Positions 1 through 9,870 are shown, counted from the first letter of the stretch. The stretch is DNA of 33,084 bases from Myxococcales bacterium (GCA_013297655.1 JAAFHV010000085.1:1-33084), one strand, 5' to 3'. Notes: a model not told the origin generated them from the sequence alone. Made by a program: numbers and translations.

Positions 1-194
<194 letters not shown>

Positions 195-255
195 CGGAGG
201 GACGGCCAGCGAGAAGTCCCTCGACTCCCCCGGCCGTACTCACCCGTAGTTGAGC

Positions 256-293
256 AAAGAGCGGAGACCTCGGTCTCCGCTCTTTCTTTATTT
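256..293 (+). terminator. Rho-independent terminator
   Basis: A perfect 13-bp stem (256-268 with 273-285, GC-rich, AAAGAGCGGAGAC on the left arm) closes a 4-nt loop. It runs into a T-rich tail through 293. It lies about 60 bp after the stop of the Gly-rich gene and ends that transcript. The A-tract before the stem also gives a T-tract on the other strand, but no minus-strand gene ends here. Confidence 0.9.
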
Positions 294-386
294 CGGCGCG
301 CGCACGAGCTATCCCCAACAGAATACACCGGCCCTCGCGTTTGAATGCCGGGCGGCCGACGCGGTCAGACCGGCTCAGGAGGCATC

Positions 387-1409
387 ATGACTGCATCGTC
401 CACGCGCCCCTTCGTCACGCGCGCGCTTCGTTCGCTCGCGCTCGCGGCCGTCTTCCCCATCGTCGCCTGCTCCGCCCTCGGTGGTGGAGGAAGCACCAAC
501 AACGCCCCCCCCGCCAACACGGCGCCAGCCAAAGATGCGCTCGACGATCCGAAGCACCCCGGCCTCGAGACCTGCACCGCGAACGTCGGCGAGACCTCCC
601 GCGAGGACGCGCTCGCGATCGCGCAAGGCTTCAAGCAGAGCTGCCACGAGCTCGTCGTCTGCGGCGGCCTCGCTGCCCAAATGAGCGCGGGCGCGCTCAC
701 TCTCGTCCTCAACGCCGCCCTCGGCGCGGCGACGGGCTCGGGCGGCTTCGTCTACGACGGCAAGGGCACCTACAAGACGAACACGAGCGGTCAGGGCACC
801 GGCATGGACATCGAGCTTCGCCTCCCGAAGGACACGAGCTTCGGCAAACGCGGCGACGTGATCACGTTCGACCTCTTGAAGCTCGACACGTATTTCAAAG
901 GCGATCCGAAGCTCTCCGCCTCCGGCTCGATCGATACCTCCGGCAATACGGCCTACAAGATCGCAGCGTCGTTCGGCGAGCCCGGCCCCGGCTACGAGCT
1001 GCTCGGCCTCGGCGCCGCGGCGGGAGGAAGCGCGAGCGTCTCGTTCGATTTCGACAAGGTCAAAGCCGCGATCGGCGAGATCCTCATCACCGCGAAGACG
1101 CACGTCGACGACAAACAGGGCAAGTCGACGTTCGTCTACGACATGGCATCGAAGAGCGAGCTCACCCTCGGTCGGTTCGCGTCCGGCACTCCGCTCGACA
1201 TGTCGCTCGTCGGCGTGCGCGGCGAACGACCGGATCTCGGCCAGACGCTCGCGATCACGAAATGGGAGATTCGCTACCTCGACACGTCGGGGTCGGGATA
1301 CCTCGACGGCACGATCGGGTTCGACGTGAAGGGCGGAGCGTTCCCCTACGGCGTCACGTTCGACTATCCGCGCCGCAAGGACCCCGACGTGAGCCTCGCC
1401 TGCCGCTGA
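387..1409 (+). CDS. Putative lipoprotein of unknown function
   Basis: A 340-residue protein. The ATG at 387 is chosen over an in-frame ATG at 345 because AGGAGG lies 6 nt upstream and because this start gives a clean lipoprotein signal: basic start, hydrophobic core, and lipobox IVAC with Cys near residue 28. A Gly/Asn/Pro linker follows, then a mature domain with several cysteines (CTAN, QSCHEL, VVCGG) and a long region rich in alternating Asp/Gly/Thr beta-like sequence. I do not recognise the domain. It is probably anchored in the outer or inner membrane facing the periplasm. It stands alone between a terminator and a repeat-bearing gap. Confidence 0.85.
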   Translation: MTASSTRPFVTRALRSLALAAVFPIVACSALGGGGSTNNAPPANTAPAKDALDDPKHPGLETCTANVGETSREDALAIAQGFKQSCHELVVCGGLAAQMSAGALTLVLNAALGAATGSGGFVYDGKGTYKTNTSGQGTGMDIELRLPKDTSFGKRGDVITFDLLKLDTYFKGDPKLSASGSIDTSGNTAYKIAASFGEPGPGYELLGLGAAAGGSASVSFDFDKVKAAIGEILITAKTHVDDKQGKSTFVYDMASKSELTLGRFASGTPLDMSLVGVRGERPDLGQTLAITKWEIRYLDTSGSGYLDGTIGFDVKGGAFPYGVTFDYPRRKDPDVSLACR

Positions 1410-1439
1410 TCGGGTCGTGCGTCGCGCTCTCCGAGGCTC

Positions 1440-1537
1440 GCCCCTACAGACGTCACCCTCGCCCCTACGGGAGCGACGTCACCCTCGCCCCTACGGAGCG
1501 ACGTCACCGTCGCGCGTACGGGAGCGACGTGACCCTC
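1440..1537. repeat. Tandem repeat, ~26-bp unit, about 4 copies
   Basis: Four adjoining units at 1440-1460 (short copy), 1461-1486, 1487-1511 and 1512-1537. They share the core ACGGGAGCGACGTCACC with a few substitutions. The array begins about 30 bp after the lipoprotein stop. The units contain the palindrome GACGTC. There is no coding potential of its own. Confidence 0.8.
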
Positions 1538-1634
1538 GGTGCTCACGCCCGCGCCTCGTTCCTTTTTTTCGGCGCGATGAGCGCGCGCGGCGAAGAATCA
1601 CGGCGCGTTCGCACACCCAGCACGCGGCGAGCGC

Positions 1635-1663
1635 TTGACTCCATCGTACCCACACGATAAGTC
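1635..1663 (+). promoter_or_regulatory. Possible sigma70-type promoter for rpmG
   Basis: TTGACT at 1635-1640 is a good -35 hexamer. The -10 partner around 1657-1663 (ATAAGTC) is weak at 16-17 bp spacing. It lies about 90 bp before the rpmG ATG. Confidence 0.35.
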
Positions 1664-1751
1664 AGCGGCCCCTTCACGTGGGGTCTCGAAAAGAAAGGCG
1701 TCCCTTGCCTTCTGGTCGAAAACCTCCGAAGAATGCGCATAAGGATCGGCC

Positions 1752-1913
1752 ATGCGTGACCTCATCAAGATGACCTGCGCGAACTGCAACCGCGCCAACT
1801 ACACCACCACCAAGAACAAACGGACCATGTCCGAAAAGTTCGAGATCAAGAAGTTCTGCTCCTCGTGTCGGGCACACCACCCGCACAAGGAAGGCAAGAT
1901 CTCGAAGGGCTGA
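1752..1913 (+). CDS. rpmG: 50S ribosomal protein L33
   Basis: A 53-residue protein, the normal size for bL33, a small component of the large ribosomal subunit. It begins [12 protein letters not shown] and carries the zinc-ribbon form with two CxxC pairs (CANC at residues 9-12 and CSSC near 37-40), so it is the Cys-containing type. Basic residues (KNKR, EIKKFC, HPHKEGK) fit rRNA binding. The ATG is preceded by AAGGA about 6-7 nt upstream. In many bacteria rpmG stands next to secE/nusG or tufA; here it stands alone before the mre operon. Two L33 types often coexist in one genome, but no second copy is seen in this window. Confidence 0.95.
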   Translation: MRDLIKMTCANCNRANYTTTKNKRTMSEKFEIKKFCSSCRAHHPHKEGKISKG

Positions 1914-1995
1914 GCTCGCGAGAGACTACGCCGTTCGGTCGGCAGCGTCCGGCGTGAGCGTCGCGGGCGTCACGAGCTCGCACGCACGAGGGGGC

Positions 1996-2030
1996 GGGAG
2001 GCACGGTTTCTGGCGCCTCCCCTTCTCTTT
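1996..2030 (+). terminator. Possible terminator after rpmG
   Basis: A 7-bp stem, GGGAGGC (1996-2002) with GCCTCCC (2015-2021), is followed by the pyrimidine tail CTTCTCTTT. The loop is 12 nt and the T-run is interrupted, so it may be weak or only partial. Confidence 0.4.
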
Positions 2031-2036
2031 ACTTAA

Positions 2037-3197
<1,161 letters not shown>

Positions 3198-3225
3198 GGC
3201 GTAGGCCTCGGTCGTAGTCACTCGG

Positions 3226-4119
3226 GTGTTTGCCGTGTCGTCGTTCAAGCGCTACCGCGACGTGGGCATCGTCATTCTGCTGCTCGCGCTGCCGTTCTTC
3301 TTTCTCCGGACGAACATGAAAAAGCCGGAGAACCTCAACGCGATGGATCGCGCGGTGCTCCGCGTGAGCGCGCCGGTCGAGTTCGGAGCGTCGAGCCTCG
3401 CGCGTGGTGTGTCCAACATGTGGGACAGCTACGTGTACTTGGTCGACGTGAAGTCCGACAACGAGCGCCTCTCGTATGAAAACGCGCGCCTCCGCGAGAC
3501 GGTGCATCGCCTCGAGCAGACCCAGGTCGAAAACCAAGAGCTTCGCCGCTTGCTCCAGCTCCGAGAGGGAATTCCCGGCGATCTCGTGAGCGCGCAGGTA
3601 GTCGCGAAAGACTTCAACGCGTTCTTCCGCGTCACGCGGGTGGTGCTCGATCGCGGCTCACGGAACGTGCGGCCGCACATGCCGGTCGTCGCCCCTGATG
3701 GCGTGGTCGGCTCCGTGCTCCGCGTCGCGGGCGATGCGGTCGACGTGCAGCTCGCCGCCGACGCGGGGTTCGGGCTCGACGTCGTGAACGAGCGCACCCG
3801 CGCGCGGGGCTACGTGCGTGGCACCGGCGACCCCTCCCGTTACTTCTGCAAGGTCGAGACCGTCGACTCCGCGGACGACGTCGAGGTCGGCGATCTTCTC
3901 GTCACGAGCGGCAAGGGCCACTGGTTCCCGAAGGGCCTCCCCGTCGCGAAGGTCACCAAGGTCACCAAGCGCGAGACGGGACGCGATCAAGAGATCGAAA
4001 CGACACCGACGGTGAACTTCTCGCGCCTCGATTCGGTGCTCATCCTCGTCACGCCGCCTCCGGACGGCGAGGGCCAAGAGGGCAAAGACTCGAAAGACAA
4101 GCCGAAGCCGAAGCCATGA
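3226..4119 (+). CDS. mreC: Rod shape-determining protein MreC
   Basis: A 297-residue single-pass inner-membrane protein whose periplasmic part activates PBP2 and links it to MreB. The transmembrane segment is near residues 13-30 (VGIVILLLALPFFFL). A coiled coil follows around residues 75-112 (DNERLSYENARLRETVHRLE), then the two beta-barrel-like MreC lobes containing VAPDGVVGSVLRV and VGDLLVTSGKGHWFPKGLPV. The GTG at 3226 is taken; a GTG three codons later is equally possible. The tail is short, charged and Lys/Pro-rich. It starts 28 nt after mreB and overlaps mreD by 4 bp (ATGA). Confidence 0.95.
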   Translation: MFAVSSFKRYRDVGIVILLLALPFFFLRTNMKKPENLNAMDRAVLRVSAPVEFGASSLARGVSNMWDSYVYLVDVKSDNERLSYENARLRETVHRLEQTQVENQELRRLLQLREGIPGDLVSAQVVAKDFNAFFRVTRVVLDRGSRNVRPHMPVVAPDGVVGSVLRVAGDAVDVQLAADAGFGLDVVNERTRARGYVRGTGDPSRYFCKVETVDSADDVEVGDLLVTSGKGHWFPKGLPVAKVTKVTKRETGRDQEIETTPTVNFSRLDSVLILVTPPPDGEGQEGKDSKDKPKPKP

Positions 4120-4700
4120 GATTTACTGCCTTTTTTGGGGCAGGTCTCGCGCTCCTGCTGCTTCAATCGAACCTCTTCCGGCTCGTCCTGCTCGCCGAGC
4201 ACGCGATCTCCGCGCTGCTCATGTGGATGCACCTGTCGAACCACGAGGTGCACGTGCCGGGGTTCCTCCCGCAGCTCGTGCTCCCGCTCGTGGTCTACAT
4301 GGGTGTGCACGAGTACTCGCTCGTGCGCGGCGCTTCGGTCGCGTTCGTGCTGGGCTACTTCACGGACCTCGTCGGCATCGCGCCGGTGGGGCTCTACACG
4401 TTCACGTACGTCGCTACGTTCGTGCTCGCGCGTGCGGCGGGGGTTCGCTTCGCGGCGCAGACGCGCTGGATGCAAGTGGTGCTCGCGCTGGTGTTCTCGC
4501 TCGTGCACTCCGTGATGGTCGTGATCTTGATCGCGATCTTCTGGAAGGACCGCGACGGCTGGATGCCGCGCATGATCGCGCCGATGGCCCTGCCGCACGT
4601 CATCGCGACGAGCATGACCGCGCCGCTCGTGTTCCGCCTCGCGCAGCGCATCCACCTGGCGACCCAAGGCGCGCTCCGTGATCCGGGGGCGCAGCCATGA
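4116..4700 (+). CDS. mreD: Rod shape-determining protein MreD
   Basis: A 194-residue polytopic inner-membrane protein, slightly longer than the usual ~165-180. It has about five hydrophobic spans: FFGAGLALLLL, LPLVVYMGVHEYSL, VAFVLGYFTDLVGIAP, YVATFVLARAAG and VVLALVFSLVHSVMVVILIA. The combination LGYFTDL...GLYTFTYV is typical of the family. MreD joins MreC in the elongation complex. Its start overlaps the mreC stop (ATGA at 4116) and its stop overlaps the mrdA start, so translation is probably coupled. Confidence 0.9.
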   Translation: MRFTAFFGAGLALLLLQSNLFRLVLLAEHAISALLMWMHLSNHEVHVPGFLPQLVLPLVVYMGVHEYSLVRGASVAFVLGYFTDLVGIAPVGLYTFTYVATFVLARAAGVRFAAQTRWMQVVLALVFSLVHSVMVVILIAIFWKDRDGWMPRMIAPMALPHVIATSMTAPLVFRLAQRIHLATQGALRDPGAQP

Positions 4701-6862
4701 GCGAGAGGCTCGTCCCGCGATCGGACGTAGGCGAATTTCGCAAGCGTTACCAGTGGATGGCGCTCTTCGCGTTCGTCGCGTTTTTCATCGTCGCGATCCG
4801 CCTCTTCCAGCTCCAGGTCATCGGCGGAAAAGAGTACGCCCAGGTCGCGCACGAGAACGTGATCCGGCGGGTGACGCTCTCCACCACCCGCGGGGTCATT
4901 CGCGACGCGTATGGCCGCGTGCTCGCGTCGAGCCGGCCCGCGTTCAACGTGTACATCGTGCCCGGCCGCGTGATGCCGAGCGCCCGCCCGCCGCGCAAGT
5001 GGGGCAACGTCGACGAGCGCGACTCGTTCCCGCAGATCGCGGACGCCCTTCGTCTGAACCCCGACGAGCGCGGGCGCCTCACCGCGAAGATCCGCGACGC
5101 CTGCGTGACCGACGAGGACAAGTCTCCCTGTTGGCACTCGATCCTCGTCCGCGAGGACGTGCCGCGCGACATCGTGGCGGAGCTCAAGCAGCACGCGTGG
5201 GAGCTCGTCGGCAGCGAGGTCGTGAGCGCGCCGGTGCGGCTCTATCCGTACAAGCAGCTCGGCTCGCACATGCTCGGCTACGTCGCGCAGGTCGACACCG
5301 AGACCCTCTCCAAGTTTCGCCCCGACAACTACAAGGCGATGACCGCGGAGGAGCGCGCGAAGGTAAATCCCTTGGGCTACGCGCCGGGCGACACCCTCGG
5401 GGCGACCGGGATCGAGCGCGCGTGGGAGGCCTATCTTCGCGGTCAGCGCGGCTGGGAGAAGCGCGTCGTCGACGCCCGCGGTCGCTACCACACCGGCCCC
5501 GAGGCCGAGCGCTTGCTCGACGATCCGAAGCGCCAAGAGCCGATCCCCGGCCGTGACCTCCGCCTCACGGTCGACATGGAGCTGATGGAGTCGATCGAGA
5601 AGGCGATGCGCCCGCAGATCTCCGGCGCGGTGGTCGTCGTCGACGTGCGCACCGGGCGGCTCCTTGCGCTCTACTCGAAGCCCGATTTCGATCCCAACGA
5701 TCTCTCTGGCGGCGCCGGGCGCGAGAAGGTCCGCGAGACGTTCAACAAGCTCTACGCCGACGCGCTCCGCCCGATGCTCGACAAGACCATGAGCGGCGCG
5801 TTCCAACCCGGCTCCACGTTCAAGCCGTTCTCCGCCCTCGCCGCCCTCGAGGCCAAGCTCATCAACCCCGCCGAGAGCGAGCGCTGCGACGGTTACCTCT
5901 ATTACGGACGTCGTGTGTTCCGCTGCTCGCACGTGCACGGCCGCGTGAACATGCGCGGCGCGATCGCGCAGTCCTGCAATATCTACTTCTATAGGCTCGG
6001 CGAGACCGTCGGCATCGACAGGCTCGCGAAGGTCGCCGCCGAGTTCGGCCTCGGCCAAAAGACGGGCCTCGGGATCAACCCGGAGGCGCAAGGCCGGGTG
6101 CCGACCCGCTCGTGGTACGCGCTCCGTTACAAGGGTCAGTTCCGCATCGGCTTCACCCTGAACTCGGCGATCGGCCAAGGCGCCACCACGGTGACGCCAC
6201 TCCAGCTCGCTCTCGCGTATGCCGCGATCGGCAACGGCGGCACGGTGTACATGCCGCAGGCGGTTCGTGCGATCGAGTCATCCGACGGCGCGGTCCTCCA
6301 AGACTTCCCTCCCCGCGTTCGTCAAAAGGCGCGCATCGAGCCGCAGAACCTGCAGCGCATCAACGACGGTCTCTTCGCCGTCGTGAACGAAGAGCACGGC
6401 ACCGCGTACCCGGTCCGCGATCCTGCGCTCGACATCGCGGGCAAGACCGGCACCGCGCAGACCGGCTACGTCGCGACCGGAAAAGACTCCGCGAAGACGG
6501 CGTGGTTCTTGGCGAAGGACCACGCGTGGTTCGCCTCGTTCGCGCCCTCCAAGTCGCCCGAGGTGGCGGTCGTCGTCCTCGCCGAGCACGGCGGCTCGGG
6601 CCCCACCATCGCGGCGCCGATCGCGATTCAAGTCGTGCGCGAGTACACCCGGCTCCGCGCGATCCGCGCCGGCAAACCCCCGCCCCCCGTTCCACAGAGG
6701 CCCAAGCCCGCCGCGGCTCCTGCGGGCGCGCCGCCAGGCCCGGTCCCCGATCCGCCCGCGACCCCCGATCCGAGCGATCCCCTCGCGCCGCCCATTCCCG
6801 TCGTGCCCACTGCGATCCCTCCTACCCCGCCCGGCGGAGACAAGGACGACGAAGCCCCATGA
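4697..6862 (+). CDS. mrdA: Penicillin-binding protein 2 (elongation transpeptidase)
   Basis: A 721-residue class B PBP that cross-links peptidoglycan during side-wall growth together with RodA. One transmembrane anchor lies near residues 22-40. A dimerisation domain follows (TTRGVIRDAYGRVLASS), then the transpeptidase domain with catalytic STFK at 373-376, SCN at 426-428 and KTGT at 583-586. A Cys pair around CDGYLYYGRRVFRC and the HVHGRVN segment match the metal-binding-like loop of PBP2. Beyond the catalytic domain there is a ~65-residue Pro/Ala-rich tail ending DKDDEAP, which is absent from typical PBP2. It overlaps mreD (ATGA) and rodA (ATGA). Confidence 0.95.
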   Translation: MSERLVPRSDVGEFRKRYQWMALFAFVAFFIVAIRLFQLQVIGGKEYAQVAHENVIRRVTLSTTRGVIRDAYGRVLASSRPAFNVYIVPGRVMPSARPPRKWGNVDERDSFPQIADALRLNPDERGRLTAKIRDACVTDEDKSPCWHSILVREDVPRDIVAELKQHAWELVGSEVVSAPVRLYPYKQLGSHMLGYVAQVDTETLSKFRPDNYKAMTAEERAKVNPLGYAPGDTLGATGIERAWEAYLRGQRGWEKRVVDARGRYHTGPEAERLLDDPKRQEPIPGRDLRLTVDMELMESIEKAMRPQISGAVVVVDVRTGRLLALYSKPDFDPNDLSGGAGREKVRETFNKLYADALRPMLDKTMSGAFQPGSTFKPFSALAALEAKLINPAESERCDGYLYYGRRVFRCSHVHGRVNMRGAIAQSCNIYFYRLGETVGIDRLAKVAAEFGLGQKTGLGINPEAQGRVPTRSWYALRYKGQFRIGFTLNSAIGQGATTVTPLQLALAYAAIGNGGTVYMPQAVRAIESSDGAVLQDFPPRVRQKARIEPQNLQRINDGLFAVVNEEHGTAYPVRDPALDIAGKTGTAQTGYVATGKDSAKTAWFLAKDHAWFASFAPSKSPEVAVVVLAEHGGSGPTIAAPIAIQVVREYTRLRAIRAGKPPPPVPQRPKPAAAPAGAPPGPVPDPPATPDPSDPLAPPIPVVPTAIPPTPPGGDKDDEAP

Positions 6863-8001
6863 TCCGCGAGTTCGGTCTCGGAAACCGCGGCGTCGTCCGC
6901 GCGCGGGAGCACTTCGATTGGACGCTCTTCCTCGTGAGCTCGATGCTCGCGGTCGTCGGCGTCATCAACTTGTACTCTGCAACCAGCGCCGCGCGCGCCG
7001 CGTTGTCGGACATCTACATCCAGCAGATTTACTGGCTCGTGCTCGGCGGCATCTTCGCGACCGTGGTGTCCGCGATCGACTACCGCCACTACGAGCGCCT
7101 CGGTTACATCCTCTACGGGTTCGGCATCGTGTCGCTCGTGCTGGTGTTCATCCTCGGCAAAGACATCCGCGGCAGCTCGCGCTGGATCAACATCGGCAGC
7201 TTCAGCTTCCAACCTAGCGAATTCACGAAGATATTTCTGATCATCGCGCTCGCGAAGTACCTCCACGACGACCCCAAGAGCGAGGGCCGCACGCTCTCCG
7301 ACCTCATCGTGCCGGCGATCATCGCGGCGGTGCCCACGCTCCTCGTGCTGAAGCAGCCGGACCTCGGCACCGCGCTCATCCACGGGCTCATCTTCACGAC
7401 GATCTGCCTCCTCACGCGCATCAAGTGGCGGAGCTTCTTGTCGCTCGTCGTGAGCACCGCCGTCGCGTTCCCGCTCGCGTGGACGTACGGCATGAAGGAC
7501 TACCAAAAGAAGCGCATCACCACCTTCTTGAACCCGGAGGAGAACCTCCTCGGCTCCGGCTGGCACGCCCACCACGCGCGCGTCGCGATCGGCGCCGGCG
7601 GCGTGACGGGGCAAGGCTTCATGAAGGGAACGCAGAACCAGTTCCACTTCCTCCCCGACCAGCACTCCGACTTCCCCTTCGCCGTTTACGCCGAAGACTG
7701 GGGCTTTTTGGGCGGCTTTTTCCTCGTTTGCCTCTACGCGTTCTTGGTCCTCTGGGCGATCCGAGTCGCGTCGTCGGCCAAGGATCGCTTCGGCGCGGTG
7801 CTCGCGATCGGCTGCGGCGCGCTCATCTTTTGGCACGCGATCTTCAACCTTGGGATGGTCACCGGGCTCCTCCCCGTCGTCGGTGTGACGCTCCCGTTGT
7901 TCTCTGCCGGTGGCTCGTCCGTGCTCACGATCATGATGGCGATCGGCCTCTTGATGAACGTATCGATGCGAAGAAACGCGCCCGCGGGTGTGTTGGGCTG
8001 A
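6859..8001 (+). CDS. rodA: Rod shape-determining protein RodA (SEDS glycosyltransferase)
   Basis: A 380-residue polytopic SEDS protein that polymerises lipid II into glycan strands and forms a complex with PBP2. The ATG at 6859 overlaps the mrdA stop, and the protein starts MIREFGLGNRGVV. Signature segments are FSFQPSEFTKIFLIIALAKY, LKQPDLGTALI, the large periplasmic loop with FLPDQHSDFPFAVYAEDWGF, and near the end GVTLPLFSAGGSSVLTIMMA (usually PLPFISYGGSS). About ten hydrophobic spans are visible, as expected. A longer open frame runs upstream through mrdA but is only antisense-free shadow sequence. It is the last gene of the operon; no clear hairpin terminator follows. Confidence 0.95.
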   Translation: MIREFGLGNRGVVRAREHFDWTLFLVSSMLAVVGVINLYSATSAARAALSDIYIQQIYWLVLGGIFATVVSAIDYRHYERLGYILYGFGIVSLVLVFILGKDIRGSSRWINIGSFSFQPSEFTKIFLIIALAKYLHDDPKSEGRTLSDLIVPAIIAAVPTLLVLKQPDLGTALIHGLIFTTICLLTRIKWRSFLSLVVSTAVAFPLAWTYGMKDYQKKRITTFLNPEENLLGSGWHAHHARVAIGAGGVTGQGFMKGTQNQFHFLPDQHSDFPFAVYAEDWGFLGGFFLVCLYAFLVLWAIRVASSAKDRFGAVLAIGCGALIFWHAIFNLGMVTGLLPVVGVTLPLFSAGGSSVLTIMMAIGLLMNVSMRRNAPAGVLG

Positions 8002-8318
8002 CCTCGTCTTCCCGCGTTCACCCTCTCCGGCTCACGCCTCGTCGCTTCTCCGCGCGCATCGCGCTGCGCTCAACGCGTGGTGTGCCACTCCGGGGCCGGC
8101 GAGGGCTCCGGCGCTGCCCGATGCGGCTCCCGTCGCGACGCGAGGGACGCTAGAGCACCGAACAGTTCGATGACCGAGGATTTTCGCTGAGTTGCGAGCC
8201 GTGCGAGGCGCGACAACGAGTCCTACTGCTGCTAGCCGAGGAGGAGCAACGAAGCACGGCGACGCAAATCGGTGAAAAGCCGACCGAATCGAACTGTTCG
8301 GTGCTCTAGAACCAAGGG
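8002..8318. other. Gap after rodA, half filled by a palindromic element
   Basis: No gene is seen here. Bases 8002-8149 hold nothing I recognise. Bases 8150-8309 are a MITE-like element (listed separately). Only 9 bp remain between the element and the next start codon. Confidence 0.7.
8150..8309. mobile_element. MITE-like element with 22-bp perfect terminal inverted repeats
   Basis: The left end 8150-8171 (starts CTAGAGCACCGAACAGTTCG) is the exact reverse complement of 8288-8309. The interior is also partly self-complementary: TTTTC-GA-TTGCG-CCGTGC on the left pairs with GCACGGC-CGCAA-TC-GAAAA on the right. The whole 160 bp could therefore fold into one imperfect hairpin. Both ends carry CTAG, so a TA or CTAG target duplication of the IS630/Tc1 kind is possible. 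No transposase is present; it would be non-autonomous. It could instead be a repeated extragenic palindrome; the distinction needs other copies. Confidence 0.75.
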
Positions 8319-9548
8319 GTGGCTCGACGAACGCACCTGACGCTCACGGTTCTCTCGGTCGCCACCGCGACTACCCTCGGAGCTTGTGGTGCGCCGACCG
8401 TGCCGGAGCCGCGCCGCGCGACGACCGCGATCGAGAGCTACCTCGTCGACCCCGCGTTTCGTCGCGCGGAGCTCGAGGGCTCGCTCGTGAGCCGTACGAA
8501 CCTCTACGCCAAACGGCGCCTCGCCTCCTACACGGAGTCGGCGTGGGGAGCGCTACCGGAGTGGAACCCGCGCGTGCTCCCCGCGCGCAAGGGCGCACCT
8601 CCAGGCCCGAACGAAGACTTCGTCGCGCTCACGATCCCGGAAGACAAGAGCGAAAAAGAGCTCCTCGAGCTCGGCCGTCGCGCGTTCGTTTCGTACCCTC
8701 TCCAGCTCTCCGATTACGCCGCGCCCGCGCTCACACGGGCCGACTCGGCGTCCCGCTACGGCCTCTACGATCCGGTCGCGAGCGATCACGGTCCAGGTGG
8801 GCTCGTCGCGGTAAAAGTCGCCGACGGCACGGTGCACCTCGCGGTCACGTGCGCCACCTGCCACGCGAAGATCGAGAACGGCACCCGCACCCTCGGGAAG
8901 ACGAACGACGCGCTTCGGATCGACCTCCTCGAGGCCGATGCGTACGGCACCGCGCCCCAAGCGTGGGGGCCGGGCCGCGTCGACGTGACGTCCGACGAGG
9001 TCGACAACCCCACCGCGGTGACCGACCTCCGCCCGATGCGCTTCCAGCAGAACATCCACCGCGCCGGCACGCTCCGCAACGGCACGATCCCGCTCGCGAT
9101 TCGCCTAGAAACGCTCACCATCACGAGCCTCGGGGAGGTGGCCCGTCCGCCGCGCGAGATCGCGATCGGGCTCGCGCTCTACGTGTGGTCGTTGGGCGAG
9201 AGGCTCGCCGAGCCAACGCGAAACGGGGAAGGTGCACGTATCTTCGAGGGCGCCTGCGGGCGATGCCACCAGGGCTCCGCGCTCTCCGGGCCCGCGGTTC
9301 CGTTCGACGAGGTGCGGACCGACGAGGCGATCATCCTCGGCCCCGAGCGCACCACTGGCCGTGCGCGTGTGCCTTCGCTTCGCGGCGTGGCGCGCCGTTC
9401 GCCCCTGCTGTCGTCGGGGAGCGTGCCGTCGCTCGAGGCTCTCCTCGCCCCGACGACCGAGCGCCCCACCGGCGGTCACACGTTCGGGCAAGATCTCTCG
9501 GCGACGGACCGCGCGGCGCTCCTGGGGTGGCTTCGTACCCTCGAGTAG
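8319..9548 (+). CDS. Di-haem c-type cytochrome lipoprotein
   Basis: A 409-residue exported protein. The start MARRTHLTLTVLSV leads to lipobox TLGAC, with Cys near residue 23, so it should be lipid-anchored. Two haem c sites are present: CATCH at 178-182 and CGRCH at 313-317. The C-terminal part (VPSLRGVARRSPLLSSGSV) resembles the C-terminal domain of di-haem cytochrome c peroxidase/thiol-oxidoreductase-like proteins, suggesting electron transfer or peroxide-type redox chemistry in the periplasm; the substrate is unknown. The start is GTG at 8319. An in-frame TAG at 8307-8309, inside the MITE-like element, prevents any longer start, and AAGGGG directly abuts the GTG, too close for a normal ribosome binding site. 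Confidence 0.85.
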   Translation: MARRTHLTLTVLSVATATTLGACGAPTVPEPRRATTAIESYLVDPAFRRAELEGSLVSRTNLYAKRRLASYTESAWGALPEWNPRVLPARKGAPPGPNEDFVALTIPEDKSEKELLELGRRAFVSYPLQLSDYAAPALTRADSASRYGLYDPVASDHGPGGLVAVKVADGTVHLAVTCATCHAKIENGTRTLGKTNDALRIDLLEADAYGTAPQAWGPGRVDVTSDEVDNPTAVTDLRPMRFQQNIHRAGTLRNGTIPLAIRLETLTITSLGEVARPPREIAIGLALYVWSLGERLAEPTRNGEGARIFEGACGRCHQGSALSGPAVPFDEVRTDEAIILGPERTTGRARVPSLRGVARRSPLLSSGSVPSLEALLAPTTERPTGGHTFGQDLSATDRAALLGWLRTLE

Positions 9549-9614
9549 TGCGGCATCTGGCGCGGCGCGGTCCGCGCGGGGCACATACGATGGCCGGAGC
9601 AGGCCGGAGGGGCT

Positions 9615-9870
9615 GGGCATGGCGGCGCGCACGTCTTTTTGGGCGCGCACCAAGGCGCGGCGAGCTCCGTGCAGCGTGCATACGGTGCGGCAGAGCGGGA
9701 CCGGACGGGCTCGCGGAAGACACTCGTGGGCATGACGGCGCGCACGTCTCTTGGGCGCGCACCAAGGCGCGGCGAGCTCCGTGCAGCGTGCATACGGTGC
9801 GGCAGAGCGGGACCGGACGGGCTCGCGGAAGACACTCGTGGGCACGGCGGCGCGCACGTCTTTTGGGCGC
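9615..9870. repeat. Tandem repeat, 112-113-bp unit, about 2.3 copies
   Basis: Copy 1 is 9615-9727, copy 2 is 9728-9839, and a partial copy 3 starts at 9840 and fades around 9870. Copies 1 and 2 are almost identical; differences are concentrated in the short T-run (CGTCTTTTTGGG versus CGTCTCTTGGG). The unit length is not a multiple of three and every frame is broken or shifts, so it is not a protein repeat. Confidence 0.9.

Larger units (their letters stand above)
1410..1751. other. Intergenic gap with short repeats and the rpmG leader
   Basis: No gene is seen here. The gap holds a roughly 26-bp tandem repeat (1440-1537), a weak stem (1528-1532 with 1543-1547) followed after some distance by a run of seven T at 1563-1569, and a TTGACT -35-like box at 1635-1640. 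Confidence 0.6.
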
